A stretch of DNA of 64,000 nucleotides, taken from contig NZ_QLMK01000006.1 of the NCBI RefSeq assembly GCF_003259955.1, positions 1-64,000 of the forward strand, read 5' to 3'. The notes below the pieces were generated by a model, which saw nothing but the letters and a program-made list of their open reading frames with translations, ran no database searches and was not told the origin of the DNA. This stretch comes from Falsochrobactrum ovis (lineage in GTDB: Bacteria > Pseudomonadota > Alphaproteobacteria > Rhizobiales > Rhizobiaceae). The translations under genes and the position numbers were made by a program. Of this stretch, positions 39,479 through 48,435 are shown piece by piece; position 1 is the stretch's first letter; the number at the start of each line of letters is the position of its first letter.

Positions 39479-40126
39479 TTAAGCCAGATTTGGCATAAAA
39501 TTCTTTAGGCCATCGCTCATTTCATTCCAGACACGTTCGAGCGGCGGGAGTTGAACGGCTTTTGCACTGTAATCATCGAATTTCGGATAGTCGTGAAGAA
39601 GATCGGATACTCCTGAGAGTCTACCGAGCGGATTCATCAGAAAGCGAACTGGAAGCAACCATGCATCTGCCAATGTTGGTTCATTGCCAATCGCAAAATC
39701 CTGATCCGAAAGGCGAGTTTCGATAATCTGCAATCCTTTATCTAATTTGCTGAACAGCTGTTCGATGGAAGCCGTGTCTTTTTCGGTTTTGGAAAGCAGA
39801 ATAAAGAGCTTCATTGCCGGGCCAAGAACCTCCAGCTCACAAAGCCTCGCCAGCAGGCGAATAACGGCCCGCTCGCGGGGGGAACCTGGAAGTAATGACG
39901 GGTTTGGATAATGTTCTTCAATATATTCCGCGATAATAGCGGCCTCAAAAAGCGTTTCGCCGGAATTGGTGATCAGAACCGGTAGCCGCTTCAAAGGTGT
40001 TATTTCACCAAAATCAGCCGGCAAAGGGTAGGGCGGCACAATCGGTTTAAAGCTCAGATCCTTTAGATAAAGCACGCTTCTGACAAACGCACTATAGGGG
40101 GAGAGCGGCCGCGTATATAATTGCAT
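39479..40126 (-). CDS. Glutathione S-transferase family protein
   Basis: 215 residues. N-terminal thioredoxin-like domain (MQLYTRPLSPYSAFVRSVL, LKRLPVLI with the cis-proline, ETLFEAAIIAEYIEEHY) and an all-helical C-terminal domain with the N-capping ADAWLLPVRFL. A catalytic serine is plausible in SPYS. The reaction is unknown: conjugation or dehalogenation-type chemistry, or a structural role. It sits between purQ and the lipoprotein on the same strand, with gaps of 187 and 109 bases, so it need not be co-transcribed. Confidence 0.85.
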   Translation of the reverse strand: MQLYTRPLSPYSAFVRSVLYLKDLSFKPIVPPYPLPADFGEITPLKRLPVLITNSGETLFEAAIIAEYIEEHYPNPSLLPGSPRERAVIRLLARLCELEVLGPAMKLFILLSKTEKDTASIEQLFSKLDKGLQIIETRLSDQDFAIGNEPTLADAWLLPVRFLMNPLGRLSGVSDLLHDYPKFDDYSAKAVQLPPLERVWNEMSDGLKNFMPNLA

Positions 40127-40241
40127 CGATATGTTCCCCCTATTGATTGCAGAACGAAATCTCCAACCGATAGGCTGCCATGAAATTGATGCATGCGCCA
40201 GTCCTTCTTACCCACAGAAGCAGAATTGAAAACCCGGCCTT

Positions 40242-40285
40242 ATTAAAAAATAACGGCCCCGTTCATGTGACGAGACCGTTATTGA
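40242..40285 (-). terminator. Terminator after purQ
   Basis: Minus strand: AATAACGG, about 20-base loop region, CCGTTATT followed by TTTTTTA. It lies about 30 bases after the purQ stop. Confidence 0.75.
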
Positions 40286-40313
40286 AAACTCTTAAACTGA
40301 TCAGCGCAATAAA

Positions 40314-40985
40314 TTATGCTGCAATGCCCAGAGCACCCGCAAACAATGCACGACCATCATCACCGCCATGGGCTGTTTCGATCAGATTTTCCGGATGCGG
40401 CATCATGCCAAGGACATTTCCACGCGCACTTACAATACCCGCAATATTGTTAACTGACCCATTGGGATTGGTACCTTCCGCATAGCGGAACACGACCTGT
40501 CCTTCGCCTTCGATACGGTTGAGTGTTTCAGCATCGGCGAAATAGTTGCCGTCATGATGGGCCACGGGGCAACGAATGATTTGCCCAGGCGTATAGCCGC
40601 GGGTGAAGGAGGTATTTGCATTCGAAACTTCGAGTTTCACTTCCCGACAGACAAACTTAAGCGAGGTATTACGCATCAAAGCGCCGGGCAATAATCCTGC
40701 TTCCAGCAAGATCTGGAACCCGTTGCAAACCCCCATTACCATGACCCCTTTTTCGGCTTTTTCACGAACCGCCTGCATGACAGGCATCCGTGCAGCAATG
40801 GCACCGCAACGCAGATAATCTCCATAAGAGTATCCGCCAGGGATCACTATCAGATCAATATCGTCTGGAATAGAAGTATCCGTTTGCCAGATAGTAGCAG
40901 GCTCTCGTCCGCTGATCTTGGTCAGAGCCGCGATCATATCACGGTCACGATTGAGGCCCGGGAGGAGGATAACGGCTGATTTCAT
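40314..40985 (-). CDS. purQ: Phosphoribosylformylglycinamidine synthase subunit PurQ (glutaminase)
   Basis: 223 residues from the chosen ATG. A class I glutamine amidotransferase that supplies ammonia to PurL. Nucleophile cysteine in [14 protein letters not shown]; catalytic histidine and glutamate in [11 protein letters not shown]-terminal [14 protein letters not shown]. Start [10 protein letters not shown] at 40985; a Met three codons earlier is also open. It follows purS on the minus strand after about 100 bases. Confidence 0.95.
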   Translation of the reverse strand: MKSAVILLPGLNRDRDMIAALTKISGREPATIWQTDTSIPDDIDLIVIPGGYSYGDYLRCGAIAARMPVMQAVREKAEKGVMVMGVCNGFQILLEAGLLPGALMRNTSLKFVCREVKLEVSNANTSFTRGYTPGQIIRCPVAHHDGNYFADAETLNRIEGEGQVVFRYAEGTNPNGSVNNIAGIVSARGNVLGMMPHPENLIETAHGGDDGRALFAGALGIAA

Positions 40986-41088
40986 GACGATCAAAAACCC
41001 GTAAAAGCATGTTTTGGAAACATGCGGGATAACAGAAAATAAACAGGCAATTTAGTCGGTGCCCGTTGTAGCGACAGCTATTATATCA

Positions 41089-41331
41089 TCAATCGATGGC
41101 GATGCTGTAGTTTTCAATTACCGTATTGGCCAGCAATTTCTCACACATTTCTTTGAGTTCAGCTTCGGCTTTGGCCTTGTCAGTACCATTGAGCTCAATA
41201 TCAAAAACCTTGCCCTGACGTACGGAATCCACTCCGTCAAAACCCAGGCTTCTGAGTGCGCCGACAATTGCTTTGCCTTGCGGGTCCAAAACGCCGTTTT
41301 TAAGTGTAACGGTGACGCGTGCCTTGATCAC
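41089..41331 (-). CDS. purS: Phosphoribosylformylglycinamidine synthase subunit PurS
   Basis: 80 residues, the full family size. A small dimer that bridges PurL and PurQ and helps ammonia channelling. Family pattern: KARVTVTLKNGVLDPQGKAI and GVDSVRQGKVFDIEL. Its presence fits the small-type PurL in this window. Confidence 0.94.
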   Translation of the reverse strand: MIKARVTVTLKNGVLDPQGKAIVGALRSLGFDGVDSVRQGKVFDIELNGTDKAKAEAELKEMCEKLLANTVIENYSIAID

Positions 41332-41367
41332 TTGATAGTTCCTGCTGTTTGTTGTCCGAAAAAGCGC

Positions 41368-41393
41368 AGCCCGGATTCTTTATCCGGGCTGTT
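41368..41393 (-). terminator. Hairpin between purC and purS
   Basis: CAGCCCGGAT-AAAGA-ATCCGGGCTG on the minus strand, followed by CGCTTTTTCGG. It is a plausible terminator or attenuator inside the purC-purS-purQ run. Confidence 0.65.
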
Positions 41394-41401
41394 ATATCTA
41401 A

Positions 41402-42166
41402 TTATTTAACCAGCGTCGGGCCGGAAGGACGAGGCGTATCATTCTCGTTCATAATGCCCAGACGGCGTGCAACTTCCTGATAGGCTTCCACCAATCCGCC
41501 CATATCACGCCGGAAACGGTCTTTGTCGAGCTTGTCATTGGTGTTGAGATCCCAAAGACGAGCCGAATCGGGCGAAATTTCGTCGGCAACTACGATCCGC
41601 ATCATGTCGCCTTCCCAAAGTCGTCCGCATTCGATTTTGAAATCCACGAGCTGAATACCAATTCCGAGGAACAATCCGGTAAGGAAGTCATTCACACGAA
41701 TGGCCAGCGCCATAATATCATCGATTTCTGCCGGGCTGGCCCAACCAAAAGCGGTAATATGCTCTTCGGTCACCATCGGGTCGTCCAGAGCATCGGCCTT
41801 ATAATAAAACTCAATGATGGAGCGCGGCAGAACCGTGCCTTCTTCAAGGCCCAGACGCTTGGCAAGCGAACCTGCGGCAACGTTACGTACGACAACTTCC
41901 AGAGGAATAATTTCTACTTCTCTGATCAGTTGCTCGCGCATATTGAGGCGGCGGATGAAGTGAGTCGGAATTCCGATGCGATTGAGCTGGGTGAAGATAT
42001 GCTCCGAAATTCTATTATTCAGCACACCTTTTCCATCAACGACCTCATGCTTCTTTTTATTGAAAGCAGTAGCATCGTCCTTGAAAAACTGGACAAGTGT
42101 GCCGGGCTCAGGACCTTCATAAAGAATTTTGGCCTTACCCTCGTAAATACGGCGGCGACGGTTCAT
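41402..42166 (-). CDS. purC: Phosphoribosylaminoimidazole-succinocarboxamide synthase
   Basis: 254 residues. SAICAR synthetase: joins CAIR and aspartate using ATP in purine synthesis. Family tracts: [24 protein letters not shown] near the N-terminus, [20 protein letters not shown] in the middle and SPDSARLWD towards the end. It is the first gene of the minus-strand pur run and divergent from the DUF1476 gene; about 240 bases between them hold both upstream regions. Confidence 0.95.
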   Translation of the reverse strand: MNRRRRIYEGKAKILYEGPEPGTLVQFFKDDATAFNKKKHEVVDGKGVLNNRISEHIFTQLNRIGIPTHFIRRLNMREQLIREVEIIPLEVVVRNVAAGSLAKRLGLEEGTVLPRSIIEFYYKADALDDPMVTEEHITAFGWASPAEIDDIMALAIRVNDFLTGLFLGIGIQLVDFKIECGRLWEGDMMRIVVADEISPDSARLWDLNTNDKLDKDRFRRDMGGLVEAYQEVARRLGIMNENDTPRPSGPTLVK

Positions 42167-42410
42167 GGCTTTTCTCGGATTTCCAAAACTGTAATGATCG
42201 GCATTAGCCGCTATTCTCGCGGGCTACCTATAGCAAATAAGTGCTTTTAACAATCCTGCATTATGAACGCATCCCTGTTTTCCGCCTTTTGGAGCAAACA
42301 TAGCAAGAAAATAGATCTGCGCTCTTGCATAATTTTGCGCCGCGCTCCAGCTTTAGGCAAGTGAATGCTTCGACATTGTGGGAATAATTTAAAGACTGGG
42401 AGCCTTGATA

Positions 42411-42734
42411 ATGACCACTGGTATGGACCGCCGCCGTGAAGCTTTTGAGAAAAAATTCGCGCTTGATTCAGAACTGCGTTTCAAAGCAGAAGCGCGCCGC
42501 AACAAGCTTCTTGGCCTGTGGGCAGCAGAACAGCTTGGCAAAACAGCGGCAGATGCAGAGGCCTACGCCGCTGAAGTTGTGGCTTCCGATTTTGAAGAAG
42601 CTGGAGACGAAGACGTTTTTCGTAAAATAAGGGCTGATTTTGATGCAGCTGGCGTCTCACAATCCGATGAGACCATTCGCGAAAAAATGTTGGCATTTCT
42701 CGAAGAGGCCATTCAGCAAGTCAAACAGAGCTAA
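42411..42734 (+). CDS. DUF1476 protein, F1-ATPase inhibitor zeta subunit homologue
   Basis: 107 residues, an all-helical protein. The N-terminus MTTGMDRRREAFEKKFALD is the inhibitory segment of the zeta subunit described in Paracoccus, which blocks ATP hydrolysis by F1F0-ATPase; the rest (FKAEARRNKLLGLWAAEQLG) forms the helical bundle. In other alphaproteobacteria the inhibitory effect is weaker, so the strength here is unknown. ATG 42411 is used; the open TTG two codons earlier is unlikely. It sits alone and divergent from purC. Confidence 0.9.
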   Translation: MTTGMDRRREAFEKKFALDSELRFKAEARRNKLLGLWAAEQLGKTAADAEAYAAEVVASDFEEAGDEDVFRKIRADFDAAGVSQSDETIREKMLAFLEEAIQQVKQS

Positions 42735-42790
42735 AACCGAACTATAGAGCGGTATAGGTAACTATCTGCGTCCATTTTTAGGGAACTAAA

Positions 42791-43552
42791 ATGTCTTTAT
42801 CCTCACGGCTGCGTAACGGGGAAACCATTCTGTCCGCTTGGTCCTCACTGCCTGAACCCATGACTGTCGAAGTACTTGCCCGTACCGCATTTGATTCGGT
42901 ACTGATGGATATGCAACATGGTGGCCACGATGAACGCAGCGTTCTCAGCAGCATCGGCGCGGTAATCAGTGCGCAAAAACCAGCTTTAGTGCGCATTCCG
43001 GTCGGGCGATTTGATATGGCCAGTCGAGCGCTTGATTTCGGTGCCGAAGCTGTCATTGCGCCGATGATCAATAGCGTTGAAGACGCGCAAAAATTTGCGG
43101 CCTCAGTGAAATATCCGCCAGTTGGGGAGCGTTCTTACGGTGTGTTCCGGCCAGCGGCAGATTATGGCGCTGCACAATCGGACGATTTTCTGACCAGAAC
43201 CAATCGCGATACACTTGCCTTTGCGATGATTGAAACACAAGAAGCCCTCGACGCATTGGACGAGATTCTTGATGTGCGCGGTATTGATGGGGTTTTTGTC
43301 GGCCCGTCAGATTTTTCGATTGCTTGGAGCAATGGACGCGAAGTTAATGCCAGTTCCGATGCTATCGTTGAACCTTTGGCGAAGATTGCCAAAAAGGCTG
43401 CGGCGGCTGGTAAATTTGCCGCCATCTATGCGCCAACCGCTGAATTTGCCCGTCGATATATTCCACTTGGTTACCAGCTTCTGACACTGAGTACCGATGC
43501 AGGCTATATGCATATTGGTGCAAAATCCATTGTGGATGCGATTAACGCCTGA
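42791..43552 (+). CDS. HpcH/HpaI aldolase family protein
   Basis: 253 residues in a TIM barrel. Class II pyruvate aldolases of this family split 4-hydroxy-2-oxo acids. The metal glutamate is in AFAMIETQEALDAL and the aspartate in GVFVGPSDFSIAW; the substrate arginine lies in VRIPVGRFD; FDSVLMDMQHGGHDE holds the catalytic histidine. No aromatic-degradation genes are nearby, so the true substrate is open. Start ATG 42791 follows TAGGGAACTAAA. A palindrome follows the gene. Confidence 0.88.
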   Translation: MSLSSRLRNGETILSAWSSLPEPMTVEVLARTAFDSVLMDMQHGGHDERSVLSSIGAVISAQKPALVRIPVGRFDMASRALDFGAEAVIAPMINSVEDAQKFAASVKYPPVGERSYGVFRPAADYGAAQSDDFLTRTNRDTLAFAMIETQEALDALDEILDVRGIDGVFVGPSDFSIAWSNGREVNASSDAIVEPLAKIAKKAAAAGKFAAIYAPTAEFARRYIPLGYQLLTLSTDAGYMHIGAKSIVDAINA

Positions 43553-43567
43553 CAGTGAAATCAGCAT

Positions 43568-43599
43568 GCGCCCTGTGAATCTACTTTATAACAGGGCGC
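43568..43599. repeat. Inverted repeat between convergent genes
   Basis: GCGCCCTGT and ACAGGGCGC, 9 bp, loop of 14 bases, between the ends of the aldolase and the hydrolase genes. Probably a bidirectional terminator, though T-runs are missing. Confidence 0.5.
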
Positions 43600-43613
43600 T
43601 GTAACATGTTGAT

Positions 43614-44180
43614 TTAATGTCGTTTATTTGGCTCAAGTCTGGACATAAACTGAGAGAAAACCATCGAGCCTTCGGGCCATGGCCCGTGGCCAGACTCGGC
43701 GTTAATGTGGCCTGCTTCGCCAGCATCAATCAATAGTGCACCCCAATCTTTGACCACTTCTTCTGCTGCTTCAAAGCTTGAAAAAGGATCATTGCGGCTT
43801 ACAACTGCTATCGTTGGAAAAGACAGCCGTTCACGGGGATAAGGCCCAAAAGTCATCAAGTGTTTGGGACGTATCTTTTCGTTCGAAACATCAGGCGGCG
43901 CGACAAAAAATGCTCCAGCGACCTTATGTTCGATCTGCGGCAGGGCATGCACAGCCGTTGCAACACCGAGTGAATGGGCCACAAGCACAATCGGTTTGGT
44001 CGCTTCATCTGCGGCCTTCACCAATTCTCTAACCCAGTCCTCTTTAACTGGTTTGCTCCATTCCGCCTGTTGCACGCGGCGAGCTGTGGAGAGCTTTTGC
44101 TCCCAGCGCGTTTGCCAGTGATCGGGGCCAGAATTGGTATAACCCGGAATGATTAGAATATCTGCGTCTTTAACTTTCAT
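43614..44180 (-). CDS. RBBP9/YdeN family alpha/beta hydrolase
   Basis: 188 residues. A small serine hydrolase: N-terminal DILIIPGYTNSGPDHWQTRW (family mark), nucleophile elbow VAHSLGVATAVHAL (G-x-S-x-G variant with H-S-L-G), acid residue in VSRNDPFSSFE and catalytic histidine in DAGEAGHINAESGHGPWPEG. The substrate is unknown. Start MKVKDADIL at 44180 is chosen by family; an ATG three codons upstream is also open. Confidence 0.85.
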   Translation of the reverse strand: MKVKDADILIIPGYTNSGPDHWQTRWEQKLSTARRVQQAEWSKPVKEDWVRELVKAADEATKPIVLVAHSLGVATAVHALPQIEHKVAGAFFVAPPDVSNEKIRPKHLMTFGPYPRERLSFPTIAVVSRNDPFSSFEAAEEVVKDWGALLIDAGEAGHINAESGHGPWPEGSMVFSQFMSRLEPNKRH

Positions 44181-44437
44181 AGTCCCCATTTAGAGGGGCT
44201 TTGCGTCATCTTCAAGCGGTTGGCGCGCCAAATGGTGCAAATGATGAAACAGCTTGTTCGCTGAATGTGATCTTGCGAAATTCTCAGCAAATTGTGATCT
44301 CTAACGCAAAGGTTAACAATGGGCGGGAAATACGAGATCATGCTTGTTCGCGGTAGGGCTAAGTTAGGTTGAACAGTGCCAATAGTCATGAACAACCTCC
44401 CATCCGCTCGGCAGATATGCCGCCGAAGGAGAAGGAG

Positions 44438-45295
44438 ATGACGATATTGCAACAAAATAATGCCCGGATAAACAGCGGCTCTAACAAACCACTGCCATTT
44501 GCTATGACAACGCCAGTCCGCGTGGCACGCATCGGCTTGAAAGCACGAGATGCGGAACACTTGGCCGAATATTATCGTCAAGTGGTGAGCTTGCGGGAAA
44601 TGGCGAGACGAGACGCATCCATTATTTTGGGCGCGGGCGATCGGGAGTTGCTGGAAATTGAGCAATTTTCTGCGGCAAAACCGGATGATCCACGCAGCGC
44701 CGGACTCTATCACACCGCTTTTTTGTTGCCCCAACGGAAAGATTTGGCTCGCTGGATACGCCATGCCATCGATAAGCAATTGCCGGTTAGCGGCGCCGCA
44801 GATCACGATGTGAGCGAAGCGCTTTATCTAACCGATCCTGAAGGCAACGGAATCGAAATCTATGTGGATCGACCAGCTAAAGAATGGGAGTGGACTGACG
44901 GCGAAGTGAAGATGTCCAATTCTCAGCTTGATGTGGATAATTTGATGCATCTCCTAAACCGCGAGGGTGGCGAGTGGAGTGATGCACCACAAAATACGGT
45001 CATCGGTCACGTACACTTGCGTGTTGGCAATGCAGCTGACGCAGAAGCTTTTTGGAACAATCAGATGGGGTTTGATACGGTCAATCATTATGGCGACAAG
45101 GCCGTATTTCTCTCGACCGGCGGGTATCACCACCACATCGCTGCCAATGCTTGGCAAAGTGGTGGTGCGGCCAAACGCGATAAAGACCGGTCGGGACTTG
45201 CCTGGATTGAGCTAGAAGACACTAGGGGCGGAAATTCTCGATTACTGGAAGATCCATGGGGAAATACTATCCGCACGGTCAAATCTCCCGAGTAA
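44438..45295 (+). CDS. Two-domain VOC protein, CatE-like dioxygenase/glyoxalase family
   Basis: 285 residues from the chosen ATG. Two VOC modules: the first from about residue 25 (RIGLKARDAEHLAEYYRQVV, YHTAFLLP, DPEGNGIEIYVDRP), the second from about residue 170 (IGHVHLRVGNAADAEAFW, GYHHHIAANAW, LEDPWGNTIRTV). This layout matches catechol-2,3-dioxygenase-like proteins such as B. subtilis CatE. In the second module the final metal glutamate seems replaced near NTIRTV, so dioxygenase activity is uncertain. GGAGAAGGAG directly precedes ATG 44438; ATGs at 44369 and 44417 are in frame. Confidence 0.8.
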   Translation: MTILQQNNARINSGSNKPLPFAMTTPVRVARIGLKARDAEHLAEYYRQVVSLREMARRDASIILGAGDRELLEIEQFSAAKPDDPRSAGLYHTAFLLPQRKDLARWIRHAIDKQLPVSGAADHDVSEALYLTDPEGNGIEIYVDRPAKEWEWTDGEVKMSNSQLDVDNLMHLLNREGGEWSDAPQNTVIGHVHLRVGNAADAEAFWNNQMGFDTVNHYGDKAVFLSTGGYHHHIAANAWQSGGAAKRDKDRSGLAWIELEDTRGGNSRLLEDPWGNTIRTVKSPE

Positions 45296-45303
45296 TTGGA
45301 AAT

Positions 45304-45341
45304 TAAAAAAGCCCCATACTTTCAGTAAGATGGGGCTTTTT
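45304..45341. terminator. Bidirectional terminator
   Basis: AAAAAAGCCCCAT...ATGGGGCTTTTT with flanking A and T runs, between the VOC gene and the convergent purB. Confidence 0.88.
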
Positions 45342-45360
45342 GCTGAATCAAATTATGATC

Positions 45361-46668
45361 TTATGATTCGCCGAATACGCGTTGGAAAATCGTATCAACA
45401 TGCTTGGTATGATAGCCAAGATCGAATTTTTCACGAATCTGTTCTTCTGAGAGTGCCGCACGAACTTCCTCATCGGCCAAGAGCTCTTCAAGGAAGTCAG
45501 CACCTTGTTCCCAAACCCGCATCGCATTGCGCTGAACCAGACGATAGGAATCTTCGCGAGAAACACCAGCTTGGGTGAGGGCGAGCAGAACACGCTGCGA
45601 ATGAACCAGTCCGCGGAACTTGTTCATGTTGTTGAGCATGTTTTCTGGGTAGATCACCAGCTTTTCAATGACACCGGCCAAGCGGTTAAGCGCAAAGTCC
45701 AAAGTCACAGTGGTGTCCGGTCCAATCGCACGTTCAACGCTTGAATGTGAAATATCACGTTCGTGCCAGAGCGTGACATTTTCAAGCGCTGGTGTGACCG
45801 ACATGCGAACCAGACGTGCGAGGCCAGTCAGGTTTTCGGTCAGCACGGGATTGCGCTTGTGCGGCATTGCCGACGAACCTTTTTGCCCGGGAGAGAAGAA
45901 TTCTTCTGCTTCCAGAACTTCCGTGCGCTGCATGTGGCGGATTTCGGTTGCAATATTCTCAATTGATGAAGCAATTACGCCCAGTGTTGCAAAGAACATT
46001 GCATGGCGATCACGTGGGATAATTTGCGTCGAAACCGGCTCAGGCTCAAGGCCCAGCTTGCTGCAAACATATTCCTCAACACGCGGGTCAATATTTGCGA
46101 AAGTACCAACCGCGCCAGAAACTGCGCCGGTTGCGATTTCACCCCGTGCTGCAACAAGACGCGCACGGTTGCGAGACATTTCTGCATAAAAGCGAGCGAA
46201 GGTTAGGCCCATCGTGGTCGGTTCAGCATGAATGCCGTGGCTGCGACCAATGCGCACTGTATCCTTATGTTCAAAAGCGCGCTTTTTGAGTGCTGCGAGT
46301 ACGCGATCTAAATCAGCGAGCAAAAGATCAGCCGCCCGAACCAATTGAACATTGAGCGTCGTATCCAGCACGTCAGATGACGTCATGCCCTGATGCACAA
46401 AACGGCTATCGGGTCCGATAAATTCCGCCAAATGGGTCAGAAATGCGATTACGTCATGTTTCGTAACCGCTTCGATTTCGTCAATGCGGGCCACATCGAA
46501 CTTGGCAACGCTTCCCTTTTCCCAAATGGTCTTGGCAGCTTCTTTAGGGATCACGCCCAGTTCTGCCAATGCTTCACAAGCATAGGCTTCGATTTCAAAC
46601 CAAATACGGAATTTTGTTTCTGGGGACCAGATGGCGACCATTTCAGGCCGGGAATAGCGCGGGATCAT
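45361..46668 (-). CDS. purB: Adenylosuccinate lyase
   Basis: 435 residues. Cleaves SAICAR and adenylosuccinate to release fumarate in purine synthesis. The fumarase-superfamily signature is GSSAMPHKRNPVLTENLTGL; other marks are HVQGMTSSDVLDTT-like VHQGMTSSDVLDTTL and RSHGIHAEPTTMG. Start ATG 46668 (MIPRYSRPEMVAIWS) follows AGGATATAACC; the open frame runs 13 codons further without family support. It is near but not fused to the purC-S-Q-L run. Confidence 0.96.
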   Translation of the reverse strand: MIPRYSRPEMVAIWSPETKFRIWFEIEAYACEALAELGVIPKEAAKTIWEKGSVAKFDVARIDEIEAVTKHDVIAFLTHLAEFIGPDSRFVHQGMTSSDVLDTTLNVQLVRAADLLLADLDRVLAALKKRAFEHKDTVRIGRSHGIHAEPTTMGLTFARFYAEMSRNRARLVAARGEIATGAVSGAVGTFANIDPRVEEYVCSKLGLEPEPVSTQIIPRDRHAMFFATLGVIASSIENIATEIRHMQRTEVLEAEEFFSPGQKGSSAMPHKRNPVLTENLTGLARLVRMSVTPALENVTLWHERDISHSSVERAIGPDTTVTLDFALNRLAGVIEKLVIYPENMLNNMNKFRGLVHSQRVLLALTQAGVSREDSYRLVQRNAMRVWEQGADFLEELLADEEVRAALSEEQIREKFDLGYHTKHVDTIFQRVFGES

Positions 46669-46766
46669 GGTTATATCCTGTTTTGGTGGACCCTCTTGAT
46701 GGCCCACAGCTTGAGAGAGTTCAAGAATAAGCGCGGTTTAGCAGAGCGGAAGCTGCACCTCAATCT

Positions 46767-47438
46767 TTAGCGTGCAGCCTCTGCAGCTTCCCGAATTGCC
46801 TTAATATTGGCGCGATAGCTTTCGATCGAATTGCCCTTATATACAGCAGATCCGGCTACAAGAATATTTGCCCCAGCCGCAACCACAGCGCCAGCGGTTT
46901 CAGGTGTGATACCGCCATCAACTTCAATATCAATCGGTCGATCACCGATCATTTCACGCACACGCTTGATTTTCTCAAGCATCGGCGTGATGAATTTCTG
47001 CCCGCCAAAACCGGGATTGACTGTCATGACGAGCACCAGATCGACATCTTCGATGAGATTTGTCAGCGCCTCGGCAGGCGTCGCTGGATTAAGCGCAAGG
47101 CCAGCTTTTTTGCCAAGAGCGCGAATAGATTGCAACGAACGATGTGTATGGGCGCCAGCTTCGGCGTGAATAGTGATCAGATCGCTGCCTGCTTCCGCAA
47201 ATGCGGGCAGATAAGCATCGCACGGTGCAATCATCAAATGGGTGTCGAAAACTGCTTTTGTGCGCGGACGAATTGCGTTCACCACTGACGGTCCGAAGGT
47301 AATATTCGGAACAAAATGCCCATCCATCACATCAATGTGAATCCAGTCGGCACCTGCCTCTAGCACGGCATCGACTTCCTCACCAAGACGCGCGAAATCG
47401 GCGGAAAGAATAGATGGGGCGATGGCAATAGGACGCAT
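46767..47438 (-). CDS. rpe: Ribulose-phosphate 3-epimerase
   Basis: 223 residues in a TIM barrel. Interconverts ribulose-5-phosphate and xylulose-5-phosphate. Signature tracts: [34 protein letters not shown] (metal ligands) and [15 protein letters not shown], with the second catalytic aspartate in [15 protein letters not shown] lies 6 bases before ATG 47438, so the longer frame from 47495 is rejected. It is upstream of purB on the same strand. Confidence 0.96.
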   Translation of the reverse strand: MRPIAIAPSILSADFARLGEEVDAVLEAGADWIHIDVMDGHFVPNITFGPSVVNAIRPRTKAVFDTHLMIAPCDAYLPAFAEAGSDLITIHAEAGAHTHRSLQSIRALGKKAGLALNPATPAEALTNLIEDVDLVLVMTVNPGFGGQKFITPMLEKIKRVREMIGDRPIDIEVDGGITPETAGAVVAAGANILVAGSAVYKGNSIESYRANIKAIREAAEAAR

Positions 47439-47504
47439 GGCTGTCTCCTTGGCATTTTTACTGCCGGTAGCATGCTTATCAGGCACGCTCATCAATTAAA
47501 ATAA

Positions 47505-48428
47505 TCACCCCCAGCGCTTGTGGAACCACATCCACTGGCCGGGATATTCGCGAACCCACTTCTCAACTGTATCGTTGAGTAACTGAGCTGTTGCCGCAAT
47601 ATCAATCTCGCCACTTTCATCACGTGGCAATTCCATTCGCTCAGAGAGTTCAAGTCGGTATCGCCCACCGGGCAGGCGGATGCAACGGGCCGGGTAAACA
47701 TCGCAATCATACTGACGCGCTAATTTGGCTAATAGCGGATTGGTCTTTACCGGACGATTGAAAAATGTCGAACGCACGCCGCGCTGAAACTTTTGATCAA
47801 CCAGCATACCGACATTGCCGCCTTCATCAAGAATACGGGCCAGCGACCATGCCGCTCCAGCCTTTGACGGCACCAAATGTCCCATATTCGTGCGTCGTGC
47901 TTTCAGCACCTTTTTAGCAACATAGGGGTTATTCGGCGGGCGGAAAAGCGCGGTCACATCAAGACCATACGTGCCAGCGCAAATAGGCAGCAGCTCGAAA
48001 TTTCCGGTATGGGCCGTGAAAAATATATGTGGTTTTTTCTCATCACGCAGGCGCTCGAAAATCGGAATACCTTCAACTTCGATCAATCCCGGTTCGGTCG
48101 CATGAGGATCGAAGTCGAAAATAGCATCCAAAAAGATGTATTCTGCAAAAAGGCGCGCCATCGAATCCCACATTTCGACAGCGATCTTTTGAATTTCATC
48201 TTCGGTTTTTTCAGGATAGGCCTGACGCAAATTATCGATTGCAACCTTGTGGCGCGGTGTCAAAGGACCAATCTGGCGCGCAAACCAAGCAGAAAAGCGG
48301 ATCGCACTTTTGGCCGGCAAGAGCCGCAACAGAGCCAAGGCCAAAAACACAATCTGCGCCCAGAGCCAATAGTTGAACTGCTTGAGCTTGCGTGACCACT
48401 TGAACAGAAGAAGCTTTAACTTGAACAT
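47505..48428 (-). CDS. lpxXL: Very-long-chain lipid A acyltransferase (LpxXL, LpxL/HtrB family)
   Basis: 307 residues. An inner-membrane acyltransferase with an N-terminal membrane segment (YWLWAQIVFLALALLRLLP). The H-x4-E catalytic motif is FFTAHTGNFELLP; other family marks are RPPNNPYVAKKV and WMWFHKRWG at the end. It would transfer 27-hydroxyoctacosanoate from AcpXL to lipid A. The role follows from its place as last gene of the acpXL cluster. ATG 48428 is used; a TTG precedes it. The start is 7 bases from the adh stop. Confidence 0.9.
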   Translation of the reverse strand: MFKLKLLLFKWSRKLKQFNYWLWAQIVFLALALLRLLPAKSAIRFSAWFARQIGPLTPRHKVAIDNLRQAYPEKTEDEIQKIAVEMWDSMARLFAEYIFLDAIFDFDPHATEPGLIEVEGIPIFERLRDEKKPHIFFTAHTGNFELLPICAGTYGLDVTALFRPPNNPYVAKKVLKARRTNMGHLVPSKAGAAWSLARILDEGGNVGMLVDQKFQRGVRSTFFNRPVKTNPLLAKLARQYDCDVYPARCIRLPGGRYRLELSERMELPRDESGEIDIAATAQLLNDTVEKWVREYPGQWMWFHKRWG

Positions 48429-48435
48429 CAAAAAC

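Noticed and set aside
44177-44806. Minus-strand 209-codon frame opposite the VOC gene start
   Set aside because: Antisense to the VOC protein; composition is shadow-like.
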